Of a stretch of DNA of 35,142 nucleotides, positions 17,038-25,727 are shown in pieces. Positions within the stretch are counted from its first letter, which is position 1, and the number at the start of each line of letters is the position of its first letter. The stretch comes from Nitrospira sp. (lineage in GTDB: Bacteria > Nitrospirota > Nitrospiria > Nitrospirales > Nitrospiraceae), in the NCBI GenBank assembly GCA_019636945.1, contig JAHBWO010000030.1, positions 1 to 35,142 of the forward strand, given 5' to 3'. A program made the translations under genes and the position numbers. A model generated the notes under the pieces. It was not told where the DNA came from, made no database searches, and saw only the letters and a list, made by a program, of their open reading frames with translations.

Positions 17038-18369
17038 ATGATCATTCGACTCAAGCGAGCAATCAGCATTTACGTTTTGGCTAGCGCCCTCTGGACAACC
17101 GTTGCGGGTTGTCAGCACTATTTTAGCGTGGCCCATGCTGCAACATACTATGTTGCCGAGACGGGGACCAACAGCAATCCTGGGACGGAAGACAAACCGT
17201 TCCGAACAATCGCTCATGCCGTCAATACCATGGTTGCAGGCGATACGACCTATGTACGTGGCGGGACATACATCGAGTCGGCGGAAGTGCGCTTCAAACG
17301 ATCAGGTACGTCCAACGCCCCGATTCGCCTGTTGAATTACCCAGGTGAAACCCCCACCATCCGGTTTACTGATCGCACCAACGGCACTCATAGGATCTCG
17401 CTGTGGAACTCTGGCGGCTACAATAAGGCCGTGGGTTGGATCGTAATCGAGGGGTTTACGATCACCAATAGTGCGGTGGGGATCAGACTTTATAGCGCGA
17501 ACGACGTGATTATTCGAGGGAATACCATCTATGACAACCAATACCAGGGGATACTCGGTTACGGCACAAGAATCCTAGTTGACCGGAACATTATCAACCA
17601 CAACGGTAATTTTTCTGGATGCGCCGCAGGTACTGTCTCATGCAATAAAGAGCACGGCATCTATATGAACGGGACTGCCATCACAATCACAAACAATGTG
17701 ATCTACGATAACCTGTCCTATGGCATCCAGATGAACGGCTCAAGCAGCTCCGTCTATGACCCATCACTACATGCGGGCCCGGAATTTGCTGTGTCCCATA
17801 ATTGGGTCATTGCGAACAATACTTTGGCCTACAATAAGTATCGTGCCGGCATCGTCGTGTGGGGCTCAAACTGTAATAACTCACGGATCGAGAACAATAT
17901 CTTTTACGAAAACAGTCGCAATGTGCGAGGATCGGCCAATGGGATTGATTATGTGGGGGCAGGATCAGCAACCGGTATACAGGTACGCAATAACCACTTT
18001 TATGCTAGCGGGTTAGGGGGGACAGCCGCATCGACCGGGACGCAACCGTCGGACTTGGTGTTTACCGAAAACATCGTAAATATCAGTAGTCCGGCATTTG
18101 TCAACGCCCCAGCGGAACTTCCCGCATCGCCAAATTTTTCCCTGACGCCACGAAGCCCGGCCATCGACAAGGGCTTGCCTCCCTCTGATGAAACTCCTGG
18201 TAAGACTCTTCGTACAGCTTTTGACGACGCTCTTTTAAGGACTCGTCGTACAGACTTCGCCGGAACGTCTCGCCCTCAAGGGCGTGCTTATGATATTGGT
18301 GCCTATGAATACCGGGCTGATGGCGACGTCCAATCACCCACCCCGGTACAGAGTGTTGAAATACGCTAA
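17038..18369 (+). CDS. Exported right-handed parallel beta-helix protein, paralogue 1
   Basis: A 443-residue secreted protein. Basic N-terminus and hydrophobic segment (IYVLASALWTTVAG) are followed by VAGC at residues 22-25, which fits a lipobox, and by AHA-A at 32-35, which fits a signal peptidase I site, so it may be a lipoprotein. The mature start ATYYVAETGTNSNPGT is typical of pectate-lyase-like beta-helix proteins, with VAGDTTYVRGGTY next and then many Asn-rich coils (VIIRGNTIYDN, GIYMNGTAITITNNVIYDN, GIQMNGSSSSVYD, SRIENNIFYEN). The end is FSLTPRSPAIDKG and YDIGAYEY, a common closing motif. Such proteins often modify or bind polysaccharide; no catalytic residues can be assigned. The ATG at 17038 has a good ribosome-binding site (17026-17032). 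Confidence 0.88.
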   Translation: MIIRLKRAISIYVLASALWTTVAGCQHYFSVAHAATYYVAETGTNSNPGTEDKPFRTIAHAVNTMVAGDTTYVRGGTYIESAEVRFKRSGTSNAPIRLLNYPGETPTIRFTDRTNGTHRISLWNSGGYNKAVGWIVIEGFTITNSAVGIRLYSANDVIIRGNTIYDNQYQGILGYGTRILVDRNIINHNGNFSGCAAGTVSCNKEHGIYMNGTAITITNNVIYDNLSYGIQMNGSSSSVYDPSLHAGPEFAVSHNWVIANNTLAYNKYRAGIVVWGSNCNNSRIENNIFYENSRNVRGSANGIDYVGAGSATGIQVRNNHFYASGLGGTAASTGTQPSDLVFTENIVNISSPAFVNAPAELPASPNFSLTPRSPAIDKGLPPSDETPGKTLRTAFDDALLRTRRTDFAGTSRPQGRAYDIGAYEYRADGDVQSPTPVQSVEIR

Positions 18370-18384
18370 ATATACTTTGGAAGC

Positions 18385-19866
18385 TTAGAGTTTCGCGGCA
18401 GATTCTTGAGGTAGAATAGAATAATTCCTTCTTGCCAACCGCTCATTGGCCCAAACGAAGAGCAAGTCGCTGTGATCCGGCAAGCGAACGAACTGTGCGA
18501 ACTTGATGAATTTCTTTTTATGAGACAATTCGGCTAACTTCAACCGAAGGCCGTGCACAATATCAACAAGTCCACCTAATACTTGTCCCGGCATGTGCCT
18601 GCCATGAAGCTCAAAAAAATGCTCTAGATCATTTTGAAGCTCGGAATCGTTAAATTGGTATCTTTGCCACGCGGAAACTGATGCTGTTTTTTGCATTCCG
18701 AATGTATTTCTCCTCACACCTTGTTGTTCAAGTATTCTACGGGGGATAGGCCTATCGTAATCACCACCAATCCGCCACGGATCCATAGCAGTGTTGTCGT
18801 TAATTCCTTTCAAACAATCGACTCTGGAAGCCCCGATGGATGGGGGGTTAGCAAGAAACACCCCTTTGTGTAATCGCCATTCGGCCAAATCGCAGCTAGT
18901 TGTGTCATGTCGATCCAGGAAATGATGAGAGTCGTCCAATTCCTTCCTTAAAGCTTTTTGCCACACAACATCCCCGCGAGTTCCCACAACCAGAAGAGTT
19001 AAATCATCCGGATAGTCAAATAGTGTCATGTTTAGGCCAGCGGATTGGCCCAATCCAGCCAACACTAAATCGTAGTCTCGATAAGCCGATCGACGTTCAA
19101 TCACACTTTTTACTGGGATACCAAGCCTTTCAGCGATCTCTTCACCAGAATCATCGTGCCGCAACTTCCCGACGCGCGCGATTGTAAGCGCGGAACGAAT
19201 ACCAAGGGGCTTGGCGATCGCAGCGGAAGCTCCTGAATCATACCCTTTAGAAATTGTAGTGACCGGAGCCACCTTGAACCGACGCCGTTCATCCTGCAAA
19301 TTTTTTCGAATAGCGAACATCCTTGAACGCAAGAACTCCTCATACTCTTCAAACGAAGTGAAGGCATCTTCAGCGGCGGGGGCTTGTTCTTCAAGCCTTT
19401 CTTGAGAGTAGACGAGTTTTTCGAAGGTCAGAAAGTGGATTTCATCCCCGTCTAATGTAGGCAAAGTCTTTGGTCGATTCTGATGCTTCTTGAGATAACC
19501 CTTTAACGTTTTTGAGTAGGGGAATGCCGAATCTAAACGAAGATTAGCTACTGACAACAAGCAAGCTAATGAATTGGAAACCAGGAGCTCCTTCTTTCTG
19601 TTCACATAAAACAAGCGATCAAGTGCACCGGTGGAGCAAACGAACGACACCATATTCTCTCTGAGCCGAATTCCTGTTCCGATGATGACAGGAGCCTCAC
19701 GATCAAAATCACCCTTGCCAAACTCTCCTGCCCACGTTCCTTCAAAGATCCATTCGTCGGAATACTCGACTCGACACCCATGAAGAACACTCACGGTGTC
19801 GTCAGTGACTTTTGCAAACCAGGACAATTTTGGCCAATGGTTTAATTGTTGGCGATGAAGCTTCAT
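18385..19866 (-). CDS. Divergent asparagine-synthase-like protein with altered PP-loop
   Basis: A 493-residue protein on the minus strand. The start is the ATG at 19866 with GGAGG six bases before it, giving MKLHRQQLNHW. It lacks the N-terminal Cys of AsnB, although residues about 70-115 (GTGIRLRENMVSFVCSTGALDRLFYVN, SNSLACLLSV) look like the remains of the GATase2 fold. TTISKGYDSGASAAIA is the PP-loop position with SKGYDS instead of SGGxDS, and RGDVVWQKALRKELDD follows later. So it may be an ATP-pyrophosphatase that uses free ammonia or another nucleophile, or an inactive homologue. It is oriented against the cluster and ends 15 bases from the convergent beta-helix gene; I see no terminator between them. 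Function unknown; AsnB-like membership is moderately sure. Confidence 0.75.
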   Translation of the reverse strand: MKLHRQQLNHWPKLSWFAKVTDDTVSVLHGCRVEYSDEWIFEGTWAGEFGKGDFDREAPVIIGTGIRLRENMVSFVCSTGALDRLFYVNRKKELLVSNSLACLLSVANLRLDSAFPYSKTLKGYLKKHQNRPKTLPTLDGDEIHFLTFEKLVYSQERLEEQAPAAEDAFTSFEEYEEFLRSRMFAIRKNLQDERRRFKVAPVTTISKGYDSGASAAIAKPLGIRSALTIARVGKLRHDDSGEEIAERLGIPVKSVIERRSAYRDYDLVLAGLGQSAGLNMTLFDYPDDLTLLVVGTRGDVVWQKALRKELDDSHHFLDRHDTTSCDLAEWRLHKGVFLANPPSIGASRVDCLKGINDNTAMDPWRIGGDYDRPIPRRILEQQGVRRNTFGMQKTASVSAWQRYQFNDSELQNDLEHFFELHGRHMPGQVLGGLVDIVHGLRLKLAELSHKKKFIKFAQFVRLPDHSDLLFVWANERLARRNYSILPQESAAKL

Positions 19867-20449
19867 TGTTGCCTCCGATGAAACTGCTACAAGCACATCG
19901 CTCCCGATTTCTTGGACAGGGGGCGGAGGGAGCTATAATCCTCTTGGACCCGACCTCCAGTCGTCGAGTCTTTGGATTTGCGGTGAGTTCCCTTCGCCAT
20001 AGATGTACGACATTGCCAAATATGTGAAGAGTCATGGATGGATGACGACGGAGCCTGTACCGCCTGTCCGATAACTTAAAGCAACCTGTCTCGGGATGGC
20101 AATACCTGTACCGCTCCTATTCTCCGGCTAAGCATGGACTGGAAGCGGCCACAATGGTGTCCAACCGCATGCGGAGGAGAACTGCGTATGGAGATCTCCA
20201 TTGCTTAAGTCATCACCGGGTGGGTGAACAGAACACCAAGGAGAAGACTGATGCCTGAGACGCCGTTTCTGCCTGTCCGACTCTCATTCGAGATTGATGA
20301 TTCTCATCACCCCGCATGTGCGAGCTTGTGATTGAGCTTTTTCGTGGTGGGGGTGCCGCACAGATCATGAAGGAGCAGGTTCGGATCAAACAGCGCCAGC
20401 GGGGCTAGGCGCCGGCATAGATTGGTGGAGACACTTGTGACCTTGTGAG

Positions 20450-20585
20450 TCCCCAGGCGACCCTTTTGATTCCATGTTCGATGGCGTAGTCACGATGGCG
20501 AGACGACTTTTGATGGTGTGGTGATACCGTTTGGCGATCTTTAGTGTCGTCAGTTCCCTTGGTTGTGGATGTCGGCATGGGATCC
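20450..20585 (-). pseudogene. Possible transposase helix-turn-helix fragment
   Basis: Minus-strand frames give TLKIAKRYHHTIKSRLAIV and then YAIEHGIKRVAWGLTRSQV, which together resemble the N-terminal helix-turn-helix of IS481/IS3-type transposases (usually YAxEHGxKxAARxFGLxRxTV). The frame changes in the middle and no further transposase follows. The stretch from about 20040 to 20450 shows nothing I can identify. Confidence 0.3.
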
Positions 20586-20639
20586 CTTCTTCAAGTGGCC
20601 TGCGACTCTAGCGTGGTACAGGACCCCCTTCTCAACAAG

Positions 20640-21318
20640 ATATTTCAACTATACAGCTGGAACTCTCAGGGGAGGCCGTCCAGCGGTTAGGCGGCACCCG
20701 GCTTGGAGCCAAGAGGTCGGCTGCCGCGTGAGTCAAAGCACAAGGAGTTTGGAAATACAAGTCCCTTGCGCCTGCAGTCCTGCCCAGATTTTGGGGTGCC
20801 CTTCGCCGGGAAAGGGCGAGGCCACCTACCCATGTCGGATGTGGGCGATGGGCACCTCGTCGGTGTACGCCGTCTTCGGGCCCGGCTTAGCGGGCATGGC
20901 AGAAGGCTCATCGGTGCAGGGCCACTGGTGATGATAAGTCGACCGTGGCACGCCACATTCCGGACAGACCCAGCCTACACCATACCGATAATGCAAGGAA
21001 GGCGACGTGGTGTGGCTAATCGCGTCGACCTCCCGATGGCCAAAGGGACCTCACCTCGCGACCGTTGGACGGCATGGCCAAATCGCCGACCAACGCCTTC
21101 AGGCAGGGGTCACTTTGTCGTCGCGGCCATCGGTGACCCAGCTCTTCAAGCCGGCCTGGCACTGGTCACAAATTGGTCTCGCCACTCGGACAATTTGGCG
21201 GCCGTAATGCCAGCCTCCCGTGAGACCAGGTCGAGACCCTCACCCCGCAGTACGCAGTGCACCGTATGCGCCTTCTTCCGAGAGGAAAACCGGCCTCACT
21301 CTGTCTTCGACTTCGCCA
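20640..21318 (-). mobile_element. Decayed IS3-family insertion sequence, 3' truncated
   Basis: On the minus strand orfA begins at 21318 with MAKSKTE, then TGA, then GRFSSRKKAHTV, LDLVSREAGITAAKLSEWRDQF and, after a frameshift, AGLKSWVTDGRDDKV. This is the IS3 OrfA pattern. OrfB begins at 20897 with MPAKPGPKTAYTDEV and continues SPFPGEGHPKIWAGLQAQG and SKLLVL, broken by TAG and TGA stops; this matches the start of IS3-group OrfB (SPFxGEGHRKxWARLR). The DDE catalytic part is absent. So the element is dead. Terminal repeats could not be identified by eye. It lies between the AsnB-like and GT4 genes of the minus-strand block. Confidence 0.75.
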
Positions 21319-21777
21319 TGGACACCTCTATTTGGTGAGGGGGCAGTATGTCCCAATCGTCTATCCAAAGGAAATCGTGGGACGAAGAACATTGGCTCGA
21401 AATCAGCCTCATTCGTCGAGAACCAAATTGATTCCCTCAGCATCAACACGGTAGGATAACACTCAAAGATGTGTCTCACCATAACAGGGACATCCGTTCG
21501 TCACAGGCCTGCTTATTTCTTCGGAGAGCGCAACCGTCTCCCTATTCTATGCATCAGTTAGTGTGGCAAACGAAGATAGATTCGGAAGGAAAGTGAAGCA
21601 AGCATCTTACAAACATGCCTGAATACCCGCATTCTAAAAAATAAAAGATGAGTGGGGCGCAGCTGCCCTTCTTTCAGACAACGTCTATCCAAACTTCACC
21701 TTTGCGGATGAGACAAATAAGTACAACTGACGATAGGCTATCCTCCACCATTTTTTTGACCCCCAGACGGAGTTGAC
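21319..21777. other. Interval with possible minus-strand terminator
   Basis: No gene is seen. Reading the minus strand downstream of the GT4 stop, GGGCAGCTGCGCCC (+ strand 21655-21668) can fold into a small hairpin and a T-rich run (A-rich on the + strand, 21636-21646) follows at some distance. This could end the GT4 transcript, but the stem is short. Confidence 0.3.
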
Positions 21778-23055
21778 TTACCCCCCCGCGTCATCAACGG
21801 ATAGATTCCCCTCTGCGACCACTCCCGATCTCTTCAGCTGTCTAAGCCAATTGGGGACAATGGTACTCCATGAAAATTCACGCTCGACAAGCTTGCGACC
21901 TGCCACCGAGAACGCATCGCGACGTCCTGGCGCATCCACCAACCTGCACACGGCATCAGCGAGAGACGCCGGATCCTCTGGAGGAACCACGATACCACAG
22001 TCATTGTTCAGAATGATTTCCGCCGATTCTCCAACTCCTGCGTAAATAACCGGCACGCCGCACGCCAACGGCGGAAATATTTTCGAAAGACGCATCTTCT
22101 GCGCCACTGGAATGTTACGAAGAACAGCGATAAACGCATATGTAATCGACATCAACGAGGATCTTTCTTCGAACGGTGAATCCTTAAAAAGCACGTTGGA
22201 AATACCCTCGATTCTCGCCCGATCAATCAACCGTTGCCTTTCAGGCCCTTTCCCCACCATTAGGAACACGATATCCGAACGATCCTTTAACTGTTTCGCC
22301 GCATCCAAGATGAGGTCGAGCCCCTGGTAATCAGCATGGGTTCCAGCATAAGTTAGAACCTTCTTGCCAGTCACGCCCATCTGCTCCGCACATTGTGCAT
22401 CATACGGTAGAGGCCGAAGCTGTTCTAAGTCCACGCCATTGGGGAGAAAACTCAGTTGCTTCCTAGGAATACCTCGAACACTGACAAAATGCTCGATAAA
22501 TGCAGGAGTGACCGTGGACACACTGTAAGCCCTCCGCATAAGAAACGTCTCCATCAAGGCAGCCGCCCTCACAAAAATACTACCCATCCAGCCTCGCTCA
22601 GCTGCAATCTCCACCTGAAGATCCGGCGTGTTATAGATATAGGGCACCTTGAAGATCCACTGGGCCAGAAGTCCGTAGAGTGCGAGTGTGATTGGCTGTG
22701 CTTCGATGAATACTATGTGCTTATCTCGAGCTAATCCTAAATAGCAGAGTGCGTGAAACGTAAAACTCAAATAGTTGAGTAAGCGCTTGAAGGGTTTCTT
22801 ACCACCTGCAGGGTACAACCAGATTCGCTTGACCTCGATGTCATCTACGTTGTCAGTCACACTGAGCTTCCCGTGATAGCCCTCATGAATCACCCCTTCC
22901 GGATAATTCGGCATTCCCGTCAGAATCGTCACTCGTCGCCCTAGATTGGTCAACTCCTTCGCAAAGGCTCTGAGGCGGATCTGCGGGGCTCCGATCTCTG
23001 GATGATAATATTGGGTGACTATCAGCCAATCTTGAAACCGCGGTGTTTTGCTCAT
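21778..23055 (-). CDS. WcaI-like GT4 glycosyltransferase
   Basis: A 425-residue GT-B transferase on the minus strand. WLIVTQYYHPEIGAPQIRLR with VTILTGMPNYPEGVIHEGY is the hallmark start of WcaI/colanic-acid-type GT4 proteins. KVPYIYNTPDLQVEIAAERG, LSFLPNGVDLEQLRP and the C-terminal region KIFPPLACGVPVIYAGVGESAEII follow. The frame is open upstream to 23247, but that part overlaps the IS3 relic and is not conserved. I therefore start at the ATG at 23055 (MSKTPRFQDW), which has no strong ribosome-binding site. Its two flanks are dead IS3 elements, which suggests that it was carried in or boxed in by them. It may have lost its original promoter. Donor unknown. Confidence 0.87.
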   Translation of the reverse strand: MSKTPRFQDWLIVTQYYHPEIGAPQIRLRAFAKELTNLGRRVTILTGMPNYPEGVIHEGYHGKLSVTDNVDDIEVKRIWLYPAGGKKPFKRLLNYLSFTFHALCYLGLARDKHIVFIEAQPITLALYGLLAQWIFKVPYIYNTPDLQVEIAAERGWMGSIFVRAAALMETFLMRRAYSVSTVTPAFIEHFVSVRGIPRKQLSFLPNGVDLEQLRPLPYDAQCAEQMGVTGKKVLTYAGTHADYQGLDLILDAAKQLKDRSDIVFLMVGKGPERQRLIDRARIEGISNVLFKDSPFEERSSLMSITYAFIAVLRNIPVAQKMRLSKIFPPLACGVPVIYAGVGESAEIILNNDCGIVVPPEDPASLADAVCRLVDAPGRRDAFSVAGRKLVEREFSWSTIVPNWLRQLKRSGVVAEGNLSVDDAGG

Positions 23056-23253
23056 CGAGACTTGGTCTTGGTTAGGCCGTTGCGAGGTAGTTGCCACAAT
23101 TTCTTTTAAACCTTTTCGACGATCCTCATCGGATCTTACACCATTTGACTTGTTCCTGCTCAAAAAAGGCAAAAGCAATGTAGATAGCAAGTGAAGGTGA
23201 CCGGTGTATGTAGCACATAATCTGTCCGGTGTTCCTCTCGACTCCATTCAGCG

Positions 23254-24008
23254 TTACGCCGAAATGTTTGCACGCACAATTGGCCTCGGATCAACGTGAC
23301 CTCGGTTGTCAACAGTGAACGCCATGAATTGCCGCTCATGCTGTTGGCTATTGACGAGCCCAAACGTGGCGGGTGAGCAATTCCCCAGCCGCGAATGGCT
23401 CCGGTGACGGTTATAGAAGAACTCGATACCCCGAGATCTCTTGCCGGGCTTTCTCTCGTGTGGCTTACCACCCCGGATGAAAACCCGTCGTCCCGCAATT
23501 CCGCTCGGAGGCGTTCTGAGCCATACATCTTCTGGGTGCGCACATGCGCCGCCTGGATCGCCACTTCCAGCCGTGCGTTCTCCTGGGCGCGCGTCGAGGG
23601 TCGGCGGGTCCGCCAGGCATAGTAGCCACTGCTGGACACCTCCAGGACCCGACAGAGCAGGGCCACGGGATGCTAAGGGCGCAGCGCCGTCATGCATGCG
23701 TACCGGGCAGCTGTGCCTTGGCAATGTACGCGGTGGCTTGTTTTTAAGATGTCGCGCTCCATCCGGGCTTCGGGAGCTCACGTTTCAGCCGAGAGACCTC
23801 GGCTTCCAGCTCCGTCATGGGCCGTCGGCTTTCCCTTAGCGTCGCAAGTTGGCCACGCCGGACTCGAAACACCCGGTTCGCAAGTATCTTAATCCGACAT
23901 CGCCAGTCGTCTCGCCGCCTCGGAAATTGTTCACTCCCGGTCCTGAACCAGCTGCACGGCTCGTTCCCGGAATTCCTTCGTAGACTGCTGTCGCGGAATC
24001 CGCTCCAT
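23254..24008 (-). mobile_element. Decayed IS3-family element with internal deletion
   Basis: On the minus strand orfA starts at 24008 with MERIPRQQSTKEFRE and QLVQDRE, then a TGA, TISEAARRLAMSD and a TAA, followed by LEAEVSRLKREL in another frame: the IS3 OrfA leucine-zipper pattern. OrfB is represented by VALLCRVLEVSSSGYYAWRTR and KMYGSERLRAELRDDGF (N-terminal part), then jumps after several frame changes to IEFFYNRHRSHSRLGN and SPATF, the extreme C-terminus. About 150-200 residues carrying the DDE active site are missing. It cannot encode a functional transposase. Terminal repeats not resolved. A different IS3 group from the one at 20640-21318, judged by sequence motifs. Confidence 0.8.
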
Positions 24009-24195
24009 CTCACATCTCCGAACCAGTCATTGTAGGTTGAAGGCGTCCACGTTTTCGAGCTCACCTCAGAGCCGGGCAAACAAGCCTGGCTAGTGTTTCT
24101 TGCGGCCTACACTGTTTACAACCTACGACTCAGCCGGAATCAGCACAAAAGAACTTTTCATCAATTTCATTAAAAGCTTAGCGAATGATCGAAAT

Positions 24196-24211
24196 TGGCA
24201 TGATAGTTGCT
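24196..24211 (+). promoter_or_regulatory. Strong sigma-54 (-24/-12) promoter candidate
   Basis: TGGCATGATAGTTGCT matches TGGCACGNNNNTTGCW at every fixed position except C to T at one. The -24 GG (24197-24198) and -12 GC (24209-24210) have the exact required spacing. Transcription would start near 24222, about 100 bases before the ATG at 24324, with AAGGGAG (24311-24317) as the ribosome-binding site. It implies control by RpoN plus an enhancer-binding activator. PrsR-type activators with this role are known in exopolysaccharide/PEP-CTERM systems; none is encoded in this window. Confidence 0.75.
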
Positions 24212-24323
24212 GTACAGCATATCGCGTCACTGAACCGCATTCCGATGAACTGCTCAAACCATTCCTGCGGTCTCAGCGTTGCGAACCATAATTTATGTAA
24301 TGTTATTATAAGGGAGCTTTATT

Positions 24324-25565
24324 ATGACCCGACTGAAACAAACCATCGGCGCTTGCGCGCTGGCCAGTGCACTCCTGTCAGCTATTCCAGCCTATGCCGC
24401 GACCTACTATGTCGCCACCACTGGGAATGACAGCAATTCGGGAACAAGCTCTAGCCCTTGGCGGACCGTGCGCTATGCAGTGTCCAAAATGGTCGCAGGG
24501 GATACAACCTACGTAAGAGGTGGGACCTACACCGAGTCGAGTATTCGATTTAGCAAATCCGGTACCCAGTCAGCTCCTATTAAGCTCTTGAACGCCCCTG
24601 GCGAGTTCCCGATCATTAAGTGCAGCTCCAATGCTAATGACAAAGCTAATTCGGTTCTCTTTCAGAACAGTTCTAGTTATCGATACGCAATTGGCTGGAT
24701 CAACCTGGAAGGATTTGAGATCAAGAATTGCCACGTCGGAATCAGGTTGTATAACCTTCATGATTCGGTGATTCGACGCAATTGGATTCACGACGCTCAG
24801 AGCCAAGGCTTTTTGGGAAATGGCACGAGGATCCTTCTTGATCGCAACAGGGTCAATCATAACGGGCCCTTTGCGACAAACCCGAGCAGTACTCTCGGAC
24901 ACGGCATTTATTTGAACGGCACCGCCATTACAATCACGAATAGTCTGATCTATGACAATCTTGGGCATGGGATTCAGCTGAACGGCTCAAGCAGCTCGAT
25001 CTATACCTCATCATTACATGCAGGCCCAGAATTCGCGGCCTCGAAGAATTGGGTTATCGCCAACAACACCTTTGCCTATAGTAGAAATCGTTCCGGCATG
25101 GTCGTGTGGGGCTCAACCTGTAACAACGCACGGATCGAGAACAACATTTTCTATGAGAACGGTGTCACGCTCGCCTCTTACGCTCCGCAAGGCGTTGAAT
25201 TCACTTCAGTAACCTGTACGGGAATACAGATTAGAAACAATTTCGCATTCGCGAGTGGGGCTGGCGCCACGCTGTTTCTCGGCACTTCGGCGAAGGCAGG
25301 AACCCATTACACGCAGTCTGGCAATACTGTGAATACGGTCAATCCAAAATTCGTCAACGCTCCAGCCACATATCCGTCGGCGCCGAATTTTGCCCTAACT
25401 TCAGGAAGCGCAGCCATTAACAAGGGCTTGACCACCTCTGCGACTAAGACCTCATACACGAACGTCTCTCGACCACAACAATCTGTGTATGATGCAGGGG
25501 CCTTTGAATTCGTCTCTAGTAGCACTAGTCTCGCCGCGCCAACATCACTCCAGCTTGCTAACTGA
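24324..25565 (+). CDS. Exported right-handed parallel beta-helix protein, paralogue 2
   Basis: A 413-residue secreted protein homologous along its length to 17038-18369. The signal peptide MTRLKQTIGACALASALLSA ends at PAYA-ATYYVA (signal peptidase I, residues 22-25); no lipobox, unlike paralogue 1. ATYYVATTGNDSNSGT, VAGDTTYVRGGTY, GIYLNGTAITITNSLIYDN, GIQLNGSSSSIY, SLHAGPEFA and RIENNIFYEN correspond to blocks in the paralogue. The C-terminus is FALTSGSAAINKG and YDAGAFEF, then a short linker (LAAPTSLQLAN). No obvious catalytic residues. Extracellular polysaccharide binding or processing is likely. It has a clear ribosome-binding site and a sigma-54 promoter. Confidence 0.9.
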   Translation: MTRLKQTIGACALASALLSAIPAYAATYYVATTGNDSNSGTSSSPWRTVRYAVSKMVAGDTTYVRGGTYTESSIRFSKSGTQSAPIKLLNAPGEFPIIKCSSNANDKANSVLFQNSSSYRYAIGWINLEGFEIKNCHVGIRLYNLHDSVIRRNWIHDAQSQGFLGNGTRILLDRNRVNHNGPFATNPSSTLGHGIYLNGTAITITNSLIYDNLGHGIQLNGSSSSIYTSSLHAGPEFAASKNWVIANNTFAYSRNRSGMVVWGSTCNNARIENNIFYENGVTLASYAPQGVEFTSVTCTGIQIRNNFAFASGAGATLFLGTSAKAGTHYTQSGNTVNTVNPKFVNAPATYPSAPNFALTSGSAAINKGLTTSATKTSYTNVSRPQQSVYDAGAFEFVSSSTSLAAPTSLQLAN

Positions 25566-25598
25566 CGTCATGGATCCCACGATTTCTATTGTATCCAC

Positions 25599-25624
25599 CA
25601 CGGCGCTGCTGACGCCGCGCCGTG
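25599..25624. repeat. GC-rich 8-bp inverted repeat downstream of beta-helix gene
   Basis: CACGGCGC (25599-25606) and GCGCCGTG (25617-25624) pair perfectly with a 10-base loop. It lies 34 bases after the beta-helix stop and 104 bases before the next start. No T-run follows, so termination would be inefficient or factor-dependent. An mRNA-stabilising hairpin is an alternative. Confidence 0.4.
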
Positions 25625-25704
25625 CCCTCATCCCTATAACCACACCCCCCGCAGAATCGGAATATATCGTTGGCCTTGCTGTGACAGAGTCTTGTTTTTG
25701 ACCA

Positions 25705-25716
25705 GACACTACTGAT
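25705..25716. repeat. Copy 2 of the GACACTACTGAT motif
   Basis: Preceded by ACCA and followed by CGG. See the matching copy at 5855-5867. It lies just 11 bases before the ATG at 25728. Confidence 0.4.
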
Positions 25717-25727
25717 CGGCTGGACGA

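Noticed and set aside
20687..21338. Long plus-strand open frame of about 210 codons
   Set aside because: It is the antisense shadow of the IS3 relic on the minus strand; composition is Arg/Pro/Ser-rich without a fold pattern.
23254..23781. Minus-strand open frame of 175 codons as an intact gene
   Set aside because: Only its last part is IS3 OrfB C-terminus; the rest is out-of-frame transposase sequence.
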